From: CAYMFD01 sp964389475
GTDB taxonomy: Bacteria > Bacteroidota > Bacteroidia > Chitinophagales > Saprospiraceae
DNA length: 25,874 nt
Assembly (NCBI GenBank): GCA_964389475.1
Contig: CAYMFD010000048.1
Coordinates: 1 to 25,874 of the forward strand
Direction of reading: 5' to 3'
Below are positions 1-8,847 of the stretch, piece after piece (the stretch's first letter is position 1; every line of letters begins with the position of its first letter). The translations under genes were made by a program, and so were the position numbers. The notes beneath the pieces were generated by a model that saw only the letters and a program-made list of their open reading frames with translations, was not told the DNA's origin and searched no databases.

Positions 1-3000
1 CCTGGCGTATATGGCGCATCTGCAGCCTCAAGTGCAGACTCGAGGGCAGGTACTGCTACCTCGGCGACCTTGGTCAACATATCGAGTATCGGCTTAAACT
101 CTTCTTTGGCGATGGCAAGGCTACTGCGATGCGTAGCTGTGACGGGTGCACTACTATGACGTTGTTCGTACCTGATCCACCCTACCCGACTAGCTGGTGA
201 TGGTGGCTGATCGATATCTAGTTTGGTCTTGATAGGATCACCGTTGAGGAGTACTTCTGCCGCCTTCATCTCATCCTTGGCGAGCTGTAGTTCTTCCATA
301 AACGCAAAGTCGAGATTAGTCGCTAGCGCTGCCGCCTCCATGTAATCTAGCTTAGTATTGAGTTCGCCGACGAGCTTCTGAGCACCGCTTATACTTCTAT
401 TGAGCTCGGCTAGCTCTTTCTGGAAGGCCAGCTTATCAGCCTCATCCGCTACTGGTAGTACGGCATTATCAAGCGACTTAACGTCGAATGCCATCGGCTC
501 GCCTAGCTGTTCCATCTTGCCATCTACGACACTATGCATGGCGACCGTGTAGGTACCACTCGGCACCAGTGGGCCGTAAGACCTAGACGCATAAGGACTT
601 ACCCACTTGGCCTTGTTGAGCTTGATTGGGTCTTTGGACGGGTAGCGTAGATCCCACTCTAGGCGCTGGACTCCCATCTTGTATGTCTCCTTAAGCTTGG
701 CGACCATATCACCATCAGCATCCTCGACAACGAACAATAGGTAGGCCGACTGCTGGTCCCGCTCTGCCTTCAGCTCATCGTAGGATGGGAATGGCGTGTC
801 GGCACCAGCCTTGACCTTCTCTTTCTCGGCCTCTTGGCGTTTGTCCTTTAGAGACTTGACCTCATCAGCCACGTAGTAGTTGATCATTGCGACAGATCCT
901 AGGTTATCCGCAGAGTAGAAGCTATGCCCTTGAGAACCTTGCCGTCTATTACCGAGTGGCTTAGCTAGTTCGTAACTCAAGGCGGTACGTATAGGTAGTA
1001 GTTGCGAGGCTTTGCTGTCGGCTAGCGACTTGACGGACCGTAGTGGCGAGTAGTCATCCAAGACGTAAAATCCTCGACCGAAAGTACCGAGTACGAGGTC
1101 ACTCTCTCGCTCCTGAATATCGATGTCTCTCACCGCTATCGTAGGTAGACCGCTCTTGATCTGTGTCCACTTAGCACCGCCATCGGTGCTGTAGTGTACG
1201 CCGAACTCCGTACCACAGAAGAGCAGATCCTTGTCTACATGGTCCTCCGCTAGTGCATATACGCTACCTCGCTCTGGCAGGTTAGCCGCAATACTTTTCC
1301 AGGACTTGCCCTTGTCACGACTGACATAGAGATAGGGCTTAAAGTCTCCGAACTTGTGGTGGTTATACGCAGCGTAGATGACATTCTCATCGTGTTGAGA
1401 GCAAACTACGGCGTTGACATAGCTATTCTGGGGTGCTCCTGACACTCGGCTCACCTTTTGCCAGTTATCACCACCATCCGTCGTCACATGGATCAGTCCA
1501 TCATCTGTACCTACGACGAGGAGGTCAGGGTCGACCTTGCTCTCATCCATGGCTACGATGCTACCATATAGCGAGGTACTCATGTTTTTCATAACGGCAT
1601 CGACACTCTGTACCCTACCCATGACAGGTAGCGTATTGCGATCCACCTGCCGTGTAAGGTCGTCTGAGATCACCTCCCAGCTATTGCCATAGTCATCTGA
1701 TCGGAACACCTTATTGGCAGCAAAATAGACGCGACCCGACTTATGCGGGCTGGCTATGAGGGGGCTATCCCAGTTCCATCGATAGGTGTCTTCGCCCTTG
1801 CGTTCTTTGGGCTGTATGCCGACTTCTTCGCCATTCTTACGATCATAGCGTACCAGCACACCATACTGCGATTGCGCATAGACGATGTCAGGATTCTGCG
1901 GATCAGCGACGGACTCAAATCCGTCACCACCATGGGTCAACGTCCAGTCACTATTACGAATACCATGACTATTGGCCACGCGGCTAGGGCCGTACATACT
2001 ATTGTTGTCCTGTGTACCACCATAGATATTGTAAAAAGGCTCGTCATTGTCTACACTCACTTTGTAGAACTGTGTGATCGGCAGATTGGGCTTGTAGACC
2101 CACGTCTTCCCACCATCGTAGGTATCATAAATCCCACCATCGCAGCCTACTATCCAGCGATCCGTATTATCAGGATCGATCCACATGGAGTGATTATCTA
2201 CGTGCTTGTACTCTTCGCCGACCATACTAAAAGACTTACCGCCATCCGTACTTACGTTTAGCCAAGTATTCATACTATATAGGAGGTCAGGATCTTTAGG
2301 ATCGCAGACGAGCTCTTGATAGAAGTTACCCGAGGTAGCATATCCACCACGCTTATCCCACGATGCACCACCATTGGTCGTGCGGTAGGTACCGCCCTTA
2401 CCATCAGCTGCTTCTACTATGGCATAGACATAATCAGGGTTGGCAGGCGAGATTGCGAGTCCTACTCTACCCATAAGGTTGGCGGGTAGGCCCTTTTCGA
2501 CCTTCGTCCAGGTCATACCAGCATCGGTACTCTTATAGACAGAAGACTCCTTGCCACCACCCACGTACGTAAATACGTGTCGGCGTCGCTGCTGCGTGCT
2601 GGCGTACATGACATTGGGATCACGCGGGTCGATGACTAGGTCACTAGCACCTGTGTGCTGATCGACTGTCAATGTAGCCTTCCACGTCTTGCCACCATCC
2701 TCGGTCACGTAGATACCTCGCTCACCACCGGCTGACCACAGCGGTCCCATAGCTGCTACTACGACGTAGTCGCTATTGTCAGGGTGTACGATGATTTTGG
2801 CGATATGCTCGGAAGTTTTGAGGCCCATATTGGTCCACGACTGACCGCCGTCGAGACTTTTGTAGATGCCATCGCCGTAGGCGACACTACGCTGATTATT
2901 GTTCTCTCCGCTACCTACCCAGACGATATTGTGATCGCTAGGATCAATGGTCACGCAGCCGATGCTGTAACTCGCCTCTCCGTCAAATATAGGTGTGAAG

Positions 3001-3212
3001 GTCGTCCCGTTATTGGTCGTCTTCCATACACCGCCAGAGGCAGCTGCCGCATAGTACTCATGCGGGTTATCAGGGTTAACAGCTACATCGATAATACGGC
3101 CAGAGGTCAGTGCAGGGCCAACACATCTAAACGATAGGCCAGGGGTCTCCACTTGGGCAATCAGCGAGGTCGCTAGTGTCAGGAGGAGGAGTGGAAGTAA
3201 GTTTATTCTCAT
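1..3212 (-). CDS. Secreted Asp-box (BNR) repeat protein, sortilin/VPS10-like glycosidase family, partial
   Basis: The minus strand is open without a stop from an ATG at 3210-3212 to the left edge, giving at least 1,070 residues; only the C-terminal tail should be missing. The start is followed by a classic Sec signal peptide (MRINLLPLLLL...SLIAQ, cleavage near residue 20). Residues ~22-720 hold about a dozen Asp-box motifs of the S/T-x-D-x-G-x-x-W type (KSLDGGQSW, TEDGGKTW, KSTDAGMTW, RTTNGGASW, DTYDGGKTW, RSDDYGNSW, VTTDGGDNW, YSTDGGAKW), so one or two seven-bladed beta-propellers are expected. Residues ~780-1070 are a separate lysine/glutamate-rich part with helical stretches. Bacteroidota have many such ~1,050-1,100-residue proteins annotated as WD40/YVTN/BNR-like or glycosyl hydrolase. 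The enzymatic activity is unproven and no catalytic pair is claimed. The AAA+ gene lies upstream on the same strand. A C-terminal secretion signal cannot be judged because the end lies outside the window. Confidence 0.88.
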   Translation of the reverse strand, partial: MRINLLPLLLLTLATSLIAQVETPGLSFRCVGPALTSGRIIDVAVNPDNPHEYYAAAASGGVWKTTNNGTTFTPIFDGEASYSIGCVTIDPSDHNIVWVGSGENNNQRSVAYGDGIYKSLDGGQSWTNMGLKTSEHIAKIIVHPDNSDYVVVAAMGPLWSAGGERGIYVTEDGGKTWKATLTVDQHTGASDLVIDPRDPNVMYASTQQRRRHVFTYVGGGKESSVYKSTDAGMTWTKVEKGLPANLMGRVGLAISPANPDYVYAIVEAADGKGGTYRTTNGGASWDKRGGYATSGNFYQELVCDPKDPDLLYSMNTWLNVSTDGGKSFSMVGEEYKHVDNHSMWIDPDNTDRWIVGCDGGIYDTYDGGKTWVYKPNLPITQFYKVSVDNDEPFYNIYGGTQDNNSMYGPSRVANSHGIRNSDWTLTHGGDGFESVADPQNPDIVYAQSQYGVLVRYDRKNGEEVGIQPKERKGEDTYRWNWDSPLIASPHKSGRVYFAANKVFRSDDYGNSWEVISDDLTRQVDRNTLPVMGRVQSVDAVMKNMSTSLYGSIVAMDESKVDPDLLVVGTDDGLIHVTTDGGDNWQKVSRVSGAPQNSYVNAVVCSQHDENVIYAAYNHHKFGDFKPYLYVSRDKGKSWKSIAANLPERGSVYALAEDHVDKDLLFCGTEFGVHYSTDGGAKWTQIKSGLPTIAVRDIDIQERESDLVLGTFGRGFYVLDDYSPLRSVKSLADSKASQLLPIRTALSYELAKPLGNRRQGSQGHSFYSADNLGSVAMINYYVADEVKSLKDKRQEAEKEKVKAGADTPFPSYDELKAERDQQSAYLLFVVEDADGDMVAKLKETYKMGVQRLEWDLRYPSKDPIKLNKAKWVSPYASRSYGPLVPSGTYTVAMHSVVDGKMEQLGEPMAFDVKSLDNAVLPVADEADKLAFQKELAELNRSISGAQKLVGELNTKLDYMEAAALATNLDFAFMEELQLAKDEMKAAEVLLNGDPIKTKLDIDQPPSPASRVGWIRYEQRHSSAPVTATHRSSLAIAKEEFKPILDMLTKVAEVAVPALESALEAADAPYTP

Positions 3213-3227
3213 GGTAGAAAGGTTTGC

Positions 3228-3287
3228 GTTTGACGTTTTACGTTTTGACGTCGGAAGTTCTACGGTTGACGTTAGACGTTAGACGGT
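3228..3287. repeat. Degenerate GACGTT short tandem repeat between the BNR and AAA+ genes
   Basis: The 81-base gap between the two minus-strand genes is almost entirely made of repeats of a 5-7 base word: TTTGACGTTTTACGTTTTGACG, then GTTGAC, GTTAGAC, GTTAGAC. The last three units are a clean 7-base tandem (GTTAGAC). No TAnnTTTG box is visible here on the minus strand, so the BNR gene may be read through from the AAA+ gene. Confidence 0.7.
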
Positions 3288-3293
3288 TCTGAT

Positions 3294-5930
3294 TTACTCT
3301 TTTGCACCAAAACTGATGCGTTTACGGTCATACAATGGCTGCTCGTCATCAGAGGCGATGGCAGATACCACGTCTTGGTGGGTGATCTTACTGATCATCT
3401 GTGACGATCGCTTATCAACTGGCACAGCGGCTAGTCGTAGGTTTTGGTGTTTGATACTGGCTAGGATGATCTTGCGTACTGTACGGGCATTGCCAAAGTA
3501 CTGATCCTTACCGACATACAAGTCAGCAAAGTACTGACGCAAGAATTCGATGGCCTTCTTAGAGGCAGACATGCCCTCATCGCGATACATCTTGGCGGCA
3601 ATCTCTGTCAGCTCGTCGCTGCTGTAGTCGTCGAAGTGTAAGACCTTGTCAAAACGACTATTGAGGCCAGGGTTGGTCTTCAGGAAGGTATTCATATTCT
3701 TGGGGTAGCCCGCCACGAAGACGAAGAACTCTCCCCTATTATCCTCCATACGCTTGAGGAGGGTCTGTATCGCTTCGTCACCGAAGTCACCCTGATTGGA
3801 CGTACTGCGTGCAAGGGCATAGGCCTCGTCTATAAACAATACACCGCCCATGGCCTGGTCGATCTGCTTAGCCGTCTTGATAGCCGTCTGGCCTACGTAA
3901 CCCGCAACTAGACCTTGGCGATCCGTCTCTACGATGTGGCCTCGCTCTAGGACGCCTAGTGCCTTGTATATTTTGGTCAGTATGCGAGCGACGGTGGTCT
4001 TACCCGTACCAGGATTACCGCTAAATACCGTGTGCAGACTAAATGATGCCAGCACGTTTTTGCCCGACTCCCTGTAGTATCTGACGATCTCGACCAGTTC
4101 TGTGATCTGCTGTTTGACGCGGTCTATGCCTATCAGAGCATCGAGCTCGATCATGGCCTCGTCTAGGAGGGCACGGTCGACAGGTATGACGACAGGATGC
4201 TTAAAGTCATCAGGCTTGATCGCAAGGATGTCTTTCTCAAGGATGGTCATGAGATCAGCTGCGGGCAGCTTCTCTGGTGTCTTGCGACCCATCACTCGGA
4301 GCCCCATATTAAACTTGGCCTTATCGATAAGGTCGTGTACGTAGCGAGCATTACCAAAACTGCGGTCCCTGTCACGGAAGGCATCTACGAGCATCTCATT
4401 GACGCGTACCAAAGCTTTTTCGGCTAGAATGACCTCCCGCTCTGCTGCCGCATAGTCAGCTATCTGCATCAGCTCACCAGGCGTATAGTCTGGGAACTGG
4501 AAGAAGTGCTTAAATCGACTCCGCAGGCCGGGATTACTATCAAGGAACTGCTCCATCTCATCTGGATAACCAGCGACGATCACGGCCATATCGCCAGTAC
4601 CATTAGACATTTCCTTAACGAGGATCTCGATGACCTCTCGGCCAAAGTCCTTACTATCCTCCTTACTACGAGCTAGTGAGTACGCCTCATCTATAAAGAG
4701 TACGCCACCCTTGGCCCGCTCGATGGCTTCCTTGACCTTAGGCGCTGTCTGTCCTATGTACTCTCCTACTAGGTCTACGCGGTCTACCTCATGCACATGC
4801 CCCTTGGTGAGCAGGCCCATCTTCTTGTAGAGCTGGCCCATCATCTGAGCCACCGTCGTCTTACCCGTACCAGGGTTACCCGTAAATACGCTGTGGACAC
4901 TGATCGTATCTAACTCTTCGAATCCGCGATCCTTACGCAGCTGCACGAACTTGATATAGCTAGCATGTTCTCTGACTTTTTGCTTGATATTGTCGAGACC
5001 TATCAGCCTATCGAGTTTGACCATCAGATCCTCGAAGCCTTCTACTTTTTGGTCTGGAGCATCGTCTAGTATGATTTCATCTTGAAATGGTAACTCTACA
5101 ATGGGTGTCCCCTCCTCGAATTCGTCATTGACCTCAAACTGCACCAAAGCGATGATGCGATCCATAAAGACGATCTCCACTGAGTAATCACCCTTCTTCC
5201 AGCTACCCTTATTATTGGATCCCCAGCCGGCCGTAATCATGGTAGACTCCGTACCTATTTTGAGGTGTTTGAGGCGGGTGACCCGACCTTTCAGATCATT
5301 GACTTCATTCTTAAAATTAATAAAGACCTCACAGTGCCAATTCTGATTGAGATTAATATTCTCTAGATCTAGCTCTACGTATATATACCGGGTGGCATCG
5401 GTGGCGAACTTACGCATGTACTGGCGTCGATCTTTAGGCACATCATCGTACTGACCTTCGTACAGTTTTACACTCTTGACTGTCATGTAAGGATTGTAGC
5501 CGTCGACTAGGTCATAGCCCACATCCTCTATGTAGAAGTACTTAGTACCTACCTTTTCACCACCTATGTAGGCTTCCCAAAAATACGTACCGGCCTTCCA
5601 GAAACTACCTTCATTCTTGTTCCCCCAGCCTTCACGTATGTAGACCTTACTATCGTACTTGCTGACCTTCTTCTGCAGCTCTATATTACAGATCTCTTTG
5701 GCAGGGGTACCCGCTTTAAAGCACTTAAGGTTGATCTCTGTATCCCAGCTTTCTTTGTCAAATTGCTTATTGAAAAAAGTCAGCTCTGCGTAGATGTATG
5801 TGGTATCGTACCGATCGAAGACCTGCCGATATTTTTTCTTGTTATCCGCTAAGAACTCCGTCGAGGCGTAGGTCTTAATCTCGTTCAACTTAAATTTATC
5901 GTAGGAAGGGCTGTTGTCGCTTTTTGCCAT
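3294..5930 (-). CDS. Tandem CbbX/SpoVK-type AAA+ ATPase with duplicated N-terminal domain
   Basis: The product is an 878-residue cytoplasmic ATPase with no signal peptide or TM segment. Residues ~13-136 and ~150-268 are two diverged copies of one beta-rich domain: YIYAEL/YIYVEL aligns at 45 and 182, and GWGNKNEGSFWKxGxY / GWGSNNKGSWKKGxY at 101 and 235. Two full AAA+ modules follow. Module 1 has Walker A GNPGTGKT 351-358, pore loop YIGQTA 391-396, Walker B VLFIDEA 410-416, arginine-finger segment NPGLRSRF 466-473 and sensor-2 FGNARYV 525-531. Module 2 has the same elements at 638-645, 678-683, 697-703, 753-760 and 812-818. All catalytic residues are present in both, so both should hydrolyse ATP. 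The modules belong to the CbbX/SpoVK class, hexameric remodellers that thread or remodel a protein partner. No Rubisco genes are present, so the substrate is unknown. The start is the first ATG (MAKSDN) with no nearby alternative. Confidence 0.9.
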   Translation of the reverse strand: MAKSDNSPSYDKFKLNEIKTYASTEFLADNKKKYRQVFDRYDTTYIYAELTFFNKQFDKESWDTEINLKCFKAGTPAKEICNIELQKKVSKYDSKVYIREGWGNKNEGSFWKAGTYFWEAYIGGEKVGTKYFYIEDVGYDLVDGYNPYMTVKSVKLYEGQYDDVPKDRRQYMRKFATDATRYIYVELDLENINLNQNWHCEVFINFKNEVNDLKGRVTRLKHLKIGTESTMITAGWGSNNKGSWKKGDYSVEIVFMDRIIALVQFEVNDEFEEGTPIVELPFQDEIILDDAPDQKVEGFEDLMVKLDRLIGLDNIKQKVREHASYIKFVQLRKDRGFEELDTISVHSVFTGNPGTGKTTVAQMMGQLYKKMGLLTKGHVHEVDRVDLVGEYIGQTAPKVKEAIERAKGGVLFIDEAYSLARSKEDSKDFGREVIEILVKEMSNGTGDMAVIVAGYPDEMEQFLDSNPGLRSRFKHFFQFPDYTPGELMQIADYAAAEREVILAEKALVRVNEMLVDAFRDRDRSFGNARYVHDLIDKAKFNMGLRVMGRKTPEKLPAADLMTILEKDILAIKPDDFKHPVVIPVDRALLDEAMIELDALIGIDRVKQQITELVEIVRYYRESGKNVLASFSLHTVFSGNPGTGKTTVARILTKIYKALGVLERGHIVETDRQGLVAGYVGQTAIKTAKQIDQAMGGVLFIDEAYALARSTSNQGDFGDEAIQTLLKRMEDNRGEFFVFVAGYPKNMNTFLKTNPGLNSRFDKVLHFDDYSSDELTEIAAKMYRDEGMSASKKAIEFLRQYFADLYVGKDQYFGNARTVRKIILASIKHQNLRLAAVPVDKRSSQMISKITHQDVVSAIASDDEQPLYDRKRISFGAKE

Positions 5931-6239
5931 AGGTTATCTCAGTGTGTTACTAAGGTAGGGATATTGTTGATATCTAGCGAGAATGAGTGAGTAGTCAGCT
6001 ACTCCGATAAGCAACCGACAGCATGGACACCTCGTTGACTAGAGGGATGAGGATGCAGGGCGATGACCTGGGGCCTCAACGAGTCACAGTAGGATTTGGA
6101 CTTCGTTTTGCCACCGTGCTCACTGGTATTTCCTGCGACAAGGGTGTCCACCATTTCTGTGAGGAAGGCATAAAAAAGCCCTTTTCAATGCAGCTTACTG
6201 CATTGAAAAGGGCTCACAAAGGCACTTGCCTTTCTATAC
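5931..6239. other. 309-base intergenic region with a possible folded RNA
   Basis: No convincing gene is seen. Besides the terminator at 6177-6214, the stretch 6018-6160 contains nested complementary segments. TGGACACC (6024-6031) pairs with GGTGTCCA (6143-6150), extended by ACAG/CTGT (6018-6021 with 6157-6160). Inside this, CTCGTTGA (6031-6038) pairs with TCAACGAG (6076-6083), and CAGG/CCTG pairs within that hairpin loop. This would make a closed multi-stem fold; P1 and P2 share base 6031. The sequence matches no RNA family I recognise. On the minus strand, near the AAA+ start, TACCTTAG (5950-5957) is a one-mismatch match to the Bacteroidota -7 box and could be the AAA+ promoter. Confidence 0.35.
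6177..6214 (-). terminator. Strong intrinsic terminator for the EGF-like lipoprotein gene
   Basis: There is a perfect 17-base inverted repeat (AGCCCTTTTCAATGCAG / CTGCATTGAAAAGGGCT) with a 4-base loop CTTA. On the minus strand the stem is followed directly by a run of six U (complement of 6172-6177). It lies 26 bases past the stop of the lipoprotein gene and serves that strand. Read on the plus strand it has no T-run. Confidence 0.9.
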
Positions 6240-6722
6240 TTATCTCAAGGTATAATCACAGTTGGTAGAAAAAGTAGCCGTCTCAAACTGGATGTTGGCT
6301 TCCAGTTCTCCAGCGACATTCCTTGCTCCGGACATCGTGACATTATTTTCAAAGAAAGACCCAGTCCCACTAAACGATAGGCCATCGTCAGACGATCTAG
6401 CATCAAATGGACCGTAATTTTGAGAAGAACTAGTTATTAGAAAAGTAATCTCATTGGGGTCGACAACATTCCCTCCTGCTATGACTACTTCATCAATTTG
6501 CACGAAAGTAGAAGACGAACAAACCCGATTGTCTGCAGTATACGTACCGTATAGAAGGCTACGATTCTCTACTTCGCATGCTGTACCACTGTATACAGCA
6601 TCACAGATACATGTACCATCATCACACACCCCATTAGCACCACAATTAACATCATCACAAGGATCACTACATGAAACTATGGATAAACAAACAAGTGCAA
6701 CAAATCCTATAAATCGACTCAG
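6240..6722 (-). CDS. EGF-like domain lipoprotein (start codon abnormal)
   Basis: The open frame continues upstream of the first GTG (6627-6629) through a full lipoprotein signal peptide, so that GTG is not the real start. Read from a CTG at 6720-6722 the product is ~160 residues. It begins MSRFIGFVALVCLSIVSC, where R3, a hydrophobic core and the IVSC lipobox put the lipidated cysteine at 18. An EGF-like domain follows with six cysteines at 22, 27, 33, 38, 40 and 49 in the usual C-x4-C-x5-C-x4-C-x-C-x8-C spacing. Residues ~55-160 are a beta-rich domain I do not recognise. No ATG, GTG or TTG lies in frame before the signal peptide. The upstream ATG at 6728-6730 is one base out of frame, so either CTG/ATT initiation or a one-base deletion just after that ATG is needed. 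Outer-membrane anchoring is inferred. The gene is more AT-rich than its neighbours and ends at a strong terminator. Confidence 0.75.
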   Translation of the reverse strand: MSRFIGFVALVCLSIVSCSDPCDDVNCGANGVCDDGTCICDAVYSGTACEVENRSLLYGTYTADNRVCSSSTFVQIDEVVIAGGNVVDPNEITFLITSSSQNYGPFDARSSDDGLSFSGTGSFFENNVTMSGARNVAGELEANIQFETATFSTNCDYTLR

Positions 6723-6832
6723 ATATTCATAACTAATTTATTTTAATAATTAAAGTGGAAAGATAGTAAGATCGATCAGTCAAAGAGTAATTACTTCGAC
6801 AAAAGATCACCACTTTACCAACAAAGCTCATC

Positions 6833-6858
6833 AGGCAGCTGCCTAATAGTACTTAGGC
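6833..6858. repeat. Overlapping palindromes upstream of the M1 peptidase
   Basis: A perfect 12-base palindrome AGGCAGCTGCCT (6833-6844) overlaps an inverted repeat GCCTAA-TAGTAC-TTAGGC (6841-6858), so the GCCT segment can pair with either side. It lies ~115 bases before the peptidase start. It could be an operator or a small RNA switch. No T-run follows, so it is not a standard terminator. The rest of 6723-6972 shows no gene. TATCTTCG at 6941-6948 is a one-mismatch -7 box for the peptidase. Confidence 0.4.
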
Positions 6859-6972
6859 ATAATCACGTAATGACCAAGACACGATCACTCGACCCGAAAG
6901 GTAAAATGAGCAGTGTAGCGATGCGACCACGTGATAATACTATCTTCGCAGGACAACTAAATAGATTAACCC

Positions 6973-8847
6973 GTGATACAATCAAGCTGGAAATTAGTCG
7001 TAGCGATCATCGCTATGTTACTATGCCTACCATCTCTCGCCACTGCCCAGTACGGGGCATACTGGCAACAGGCCATCACCTATGACATGGAGATCGATGT
7101 CGATGCTAAAAAGAATCAATACGAAGGCAAGCAGACGATTACATATACCAATAACTCAGCTGACGTCCTACACAACCTCTACTACCACCTCTACTTCAAT
7201 GCCTTCCAACCAGGTAGCATGATGGATATGAAGTCACTCAACGTCCTAGATCCTGATAGGCGTGTTGGTGATCGCATCAGCAAATTGACCGACGACGAAA
7301 TCGGCTACCAGCGGGTCAAGCTACTCAAGATGAATGGCGTCAAGCAAGCCTACAAGGAAGAAGGCACGATACTAGAAGTAACCCTGACTGACCCCATACA
7401 ACCAGGCGAGACGGTAGAGCTATACATGGAGCATGAGGCCCAGATACCTCTCCAGGTACGTCGCTCTGGTCGTGACAGTAAAGAGGGCATCCGATTCTCG
7501 ATGTCGCAATGGTACCCTAAACTATGTGAATACGACTACCTAGGCTGGCATGCTAATCCCTATGTAGGACGAGAATTTCACGGCGTGTGGGGCGACTTTG
7601 ACGTGAAGATCACCATCGACAAAGACTATATCCTAGGCGCCGGTGGCGAACTGGTCAATGCGGATGAGATAGGCTACGGCTACCACACGAGTGCTGTCGA
7701 CATTTCTCGTAAGAAAAAACTGACCTGGCACTGGAGGGCTGAGAATGTACACGATTTTATGTGGGCGGCAGATCCAGATTACGTGCATACCACGTACCAG
7801 ACGGACGAAGGCGTGATGCTACACATGCTATACCAGCCCGGCGAAAAGACCACCGACAACTGGACAGCCCTACCACGGATCATGGATGCTGCACTCGGCT
7901 ATATGAATGAGCACTACGGTGAGTATCCGTACAAGAGCTATGCCTTCATACAAGGTGGAGACGGCGGGATGGAGTACCCGATGGGAACACTAATCACAGG
8001 AGAACGGAGCATAGGTAGTCTAGTAGGTGTGAGTGTACACGAGTGGATGCACAGCTGGTACCAGATGGTACTAGCCACCAACGAGGCTCTATACCCATAT
8101 ATGGATGAAGGCTTTACGAGCTTTGGCAGTAGTGAGACGATGAACTACCTCCGCAAGGAAGGCCTCATACCAGGCGAAGTAGTCGATAATCCTATCGCCG
8201 GATCGGTACGTAGTTACGAGGGTTTTGCGATGTCAGGATACGAGGAAGCCCTCGTCACACATGCAGATCACTACAAGACCAATCAGGCCTACGGCGTAGG
8301 CTCCTACGTCAAAGGACAGGCCCTACTCGCTCAACTGCGATACATTATGGGTGCAGACGACTTCTACCCTGCCCTCAAGGCCTACTACGATACATGGAAG
8401 TTTAAGCACCCGACGATCGAGTCATTTATGCGAGTCATGGAAAAATCGAGTGGTCTGGAGCTAGACTGGTTCAGAGAATACTGGGTCCATGGTACCGACG
8501 TCATCGACTACAGCGTGGATAGTGTCTATGCTGACGGCGATAACACGATGGTTAAGCTACGCCGCAATGGCTACTTCCCGATGCCACAGGAGGTGGAGGT
8601 CGCCTATACCGATGGCACGAGTGACACTTACTACCTACCACTGCGGGTGATGCGTGGCGAAAAGAACTTTGGCGAAAAGTCCGTCACTGTCCTACCCGAC
8701 TGGCCGTGGACTCATCCTGAGCGGACGATCACAATAGACAAGCCGATATCCATGGTACGGACGATCACTATCGGTGCAGACGAGGATATGGCCGATGTAG
8801 ATCGCAGCAATAATGAGTGGCCCAAGATGATGGAAGGCAATGAATAG
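6973..8847 (+). CDS. Secreted M1 family zinc metallopeptidase (aminopeptidase N-like)
   Basis: The 624-residue protein begins with a Sec signal peptide (hydrophobic core ~8-20, cleavage after ATAQ near 26), so it acts in the periplasm or outside. The M1 catalytic set is complete. The zinc site is HEWMH at 356-360 with the third ligand E379 in DEGF, exactly the H-E-x-x-H-x18-E spacing. The exopeptidase GAMEN-equivalent is GGMEY 331-335, and the likely catalytic tyrosine is Y445 in YGVGSYVKG. The N-terminal ~30-230 region is the beta-domain usual in M1 enzymes. The frame is closed by a stop at 6967-6969, so the GTG at 6973 is the earliest start; it includes the signal peptide. The next gene overlaps by 8 bases, making this the first gene of a coupled cluster. 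The role is probably trimming N-terminal residues from peptides for nutrition; the substrate is unknown. Confidence 0.93.
   Translation: MIQSSWKLVVAIIAMLLCLPSLATAQYGAYWQQAITYDMEIDVDAKKNQYEGKQTITYTNNSADVLHNLYYHLYFNAFQPGSMMDMKSLNVLDPDRRVGDRISKLTDDEIGYQRVKLLKMNGVKQAYKEEGTILEVTLTDPIQPGETVELYMEHEAQIPLQVRRSGRDSKEGIRFSMSQWYPKLCEYDYLGWHANPYVGREFHGVWGDFDVKITIDKDYILGAGGELVNADEIGYGYHTSAVDISRKKKLTWHWRAENVHDFMWAADPDYVHTTYQTDEGVMLHMLYQPGEKTTDNWTALPRIMDAALGYMNEHYGEYPYKSYAFIQGGDGGMEYPMGTLITGERSIGSLVGVSVHEWMHSWYQMVLATNEALYPYMDEGFTSFGSSETMNYLRKEGLIPGEVVDNPIAGSVRSYEGFAMSGYEEALVTHADHYKTNQAYGVGSYVKGQALLAQLRYIMGADDFYPALKAYYDTWKFKHPTIESFMRVMEKSSGLELDWFREYWVHGTDVIDYSVDSVYADGDNTMVKLRRNGYFPMPQEVEVAYTDGTSDTYYLPLRVMRGEKNFGEKSVTVLPDWPWTHPERTITIDKPISMVRTITIGADEDMADVDRSNNEWPKMMEGNE

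Noticed and set aside
1743..2261. 172-codon plus-strand open frame inside the BNR gene
   Set aside because: The opposite strand carries a continuous Asp-box protein; the plus-strand translation has no domain, and is isoleucine/threonine-rich shadow sequence.
3294..5930. Rubisco activase function for the CbbX-like protein
   Set aside because: No Rubisco or Calvin-cycle genes are nearby, and the two AAA+ modules plus doubled N-terminal domain differ from true CbbX.
6023..6268. 81-codon plus-strand frame
   Set aside because: It runs through the terminator hairpin and into the end of the opposite gene; no recognisable domain, no promoter, and the same bases are better explained by pairing structure.
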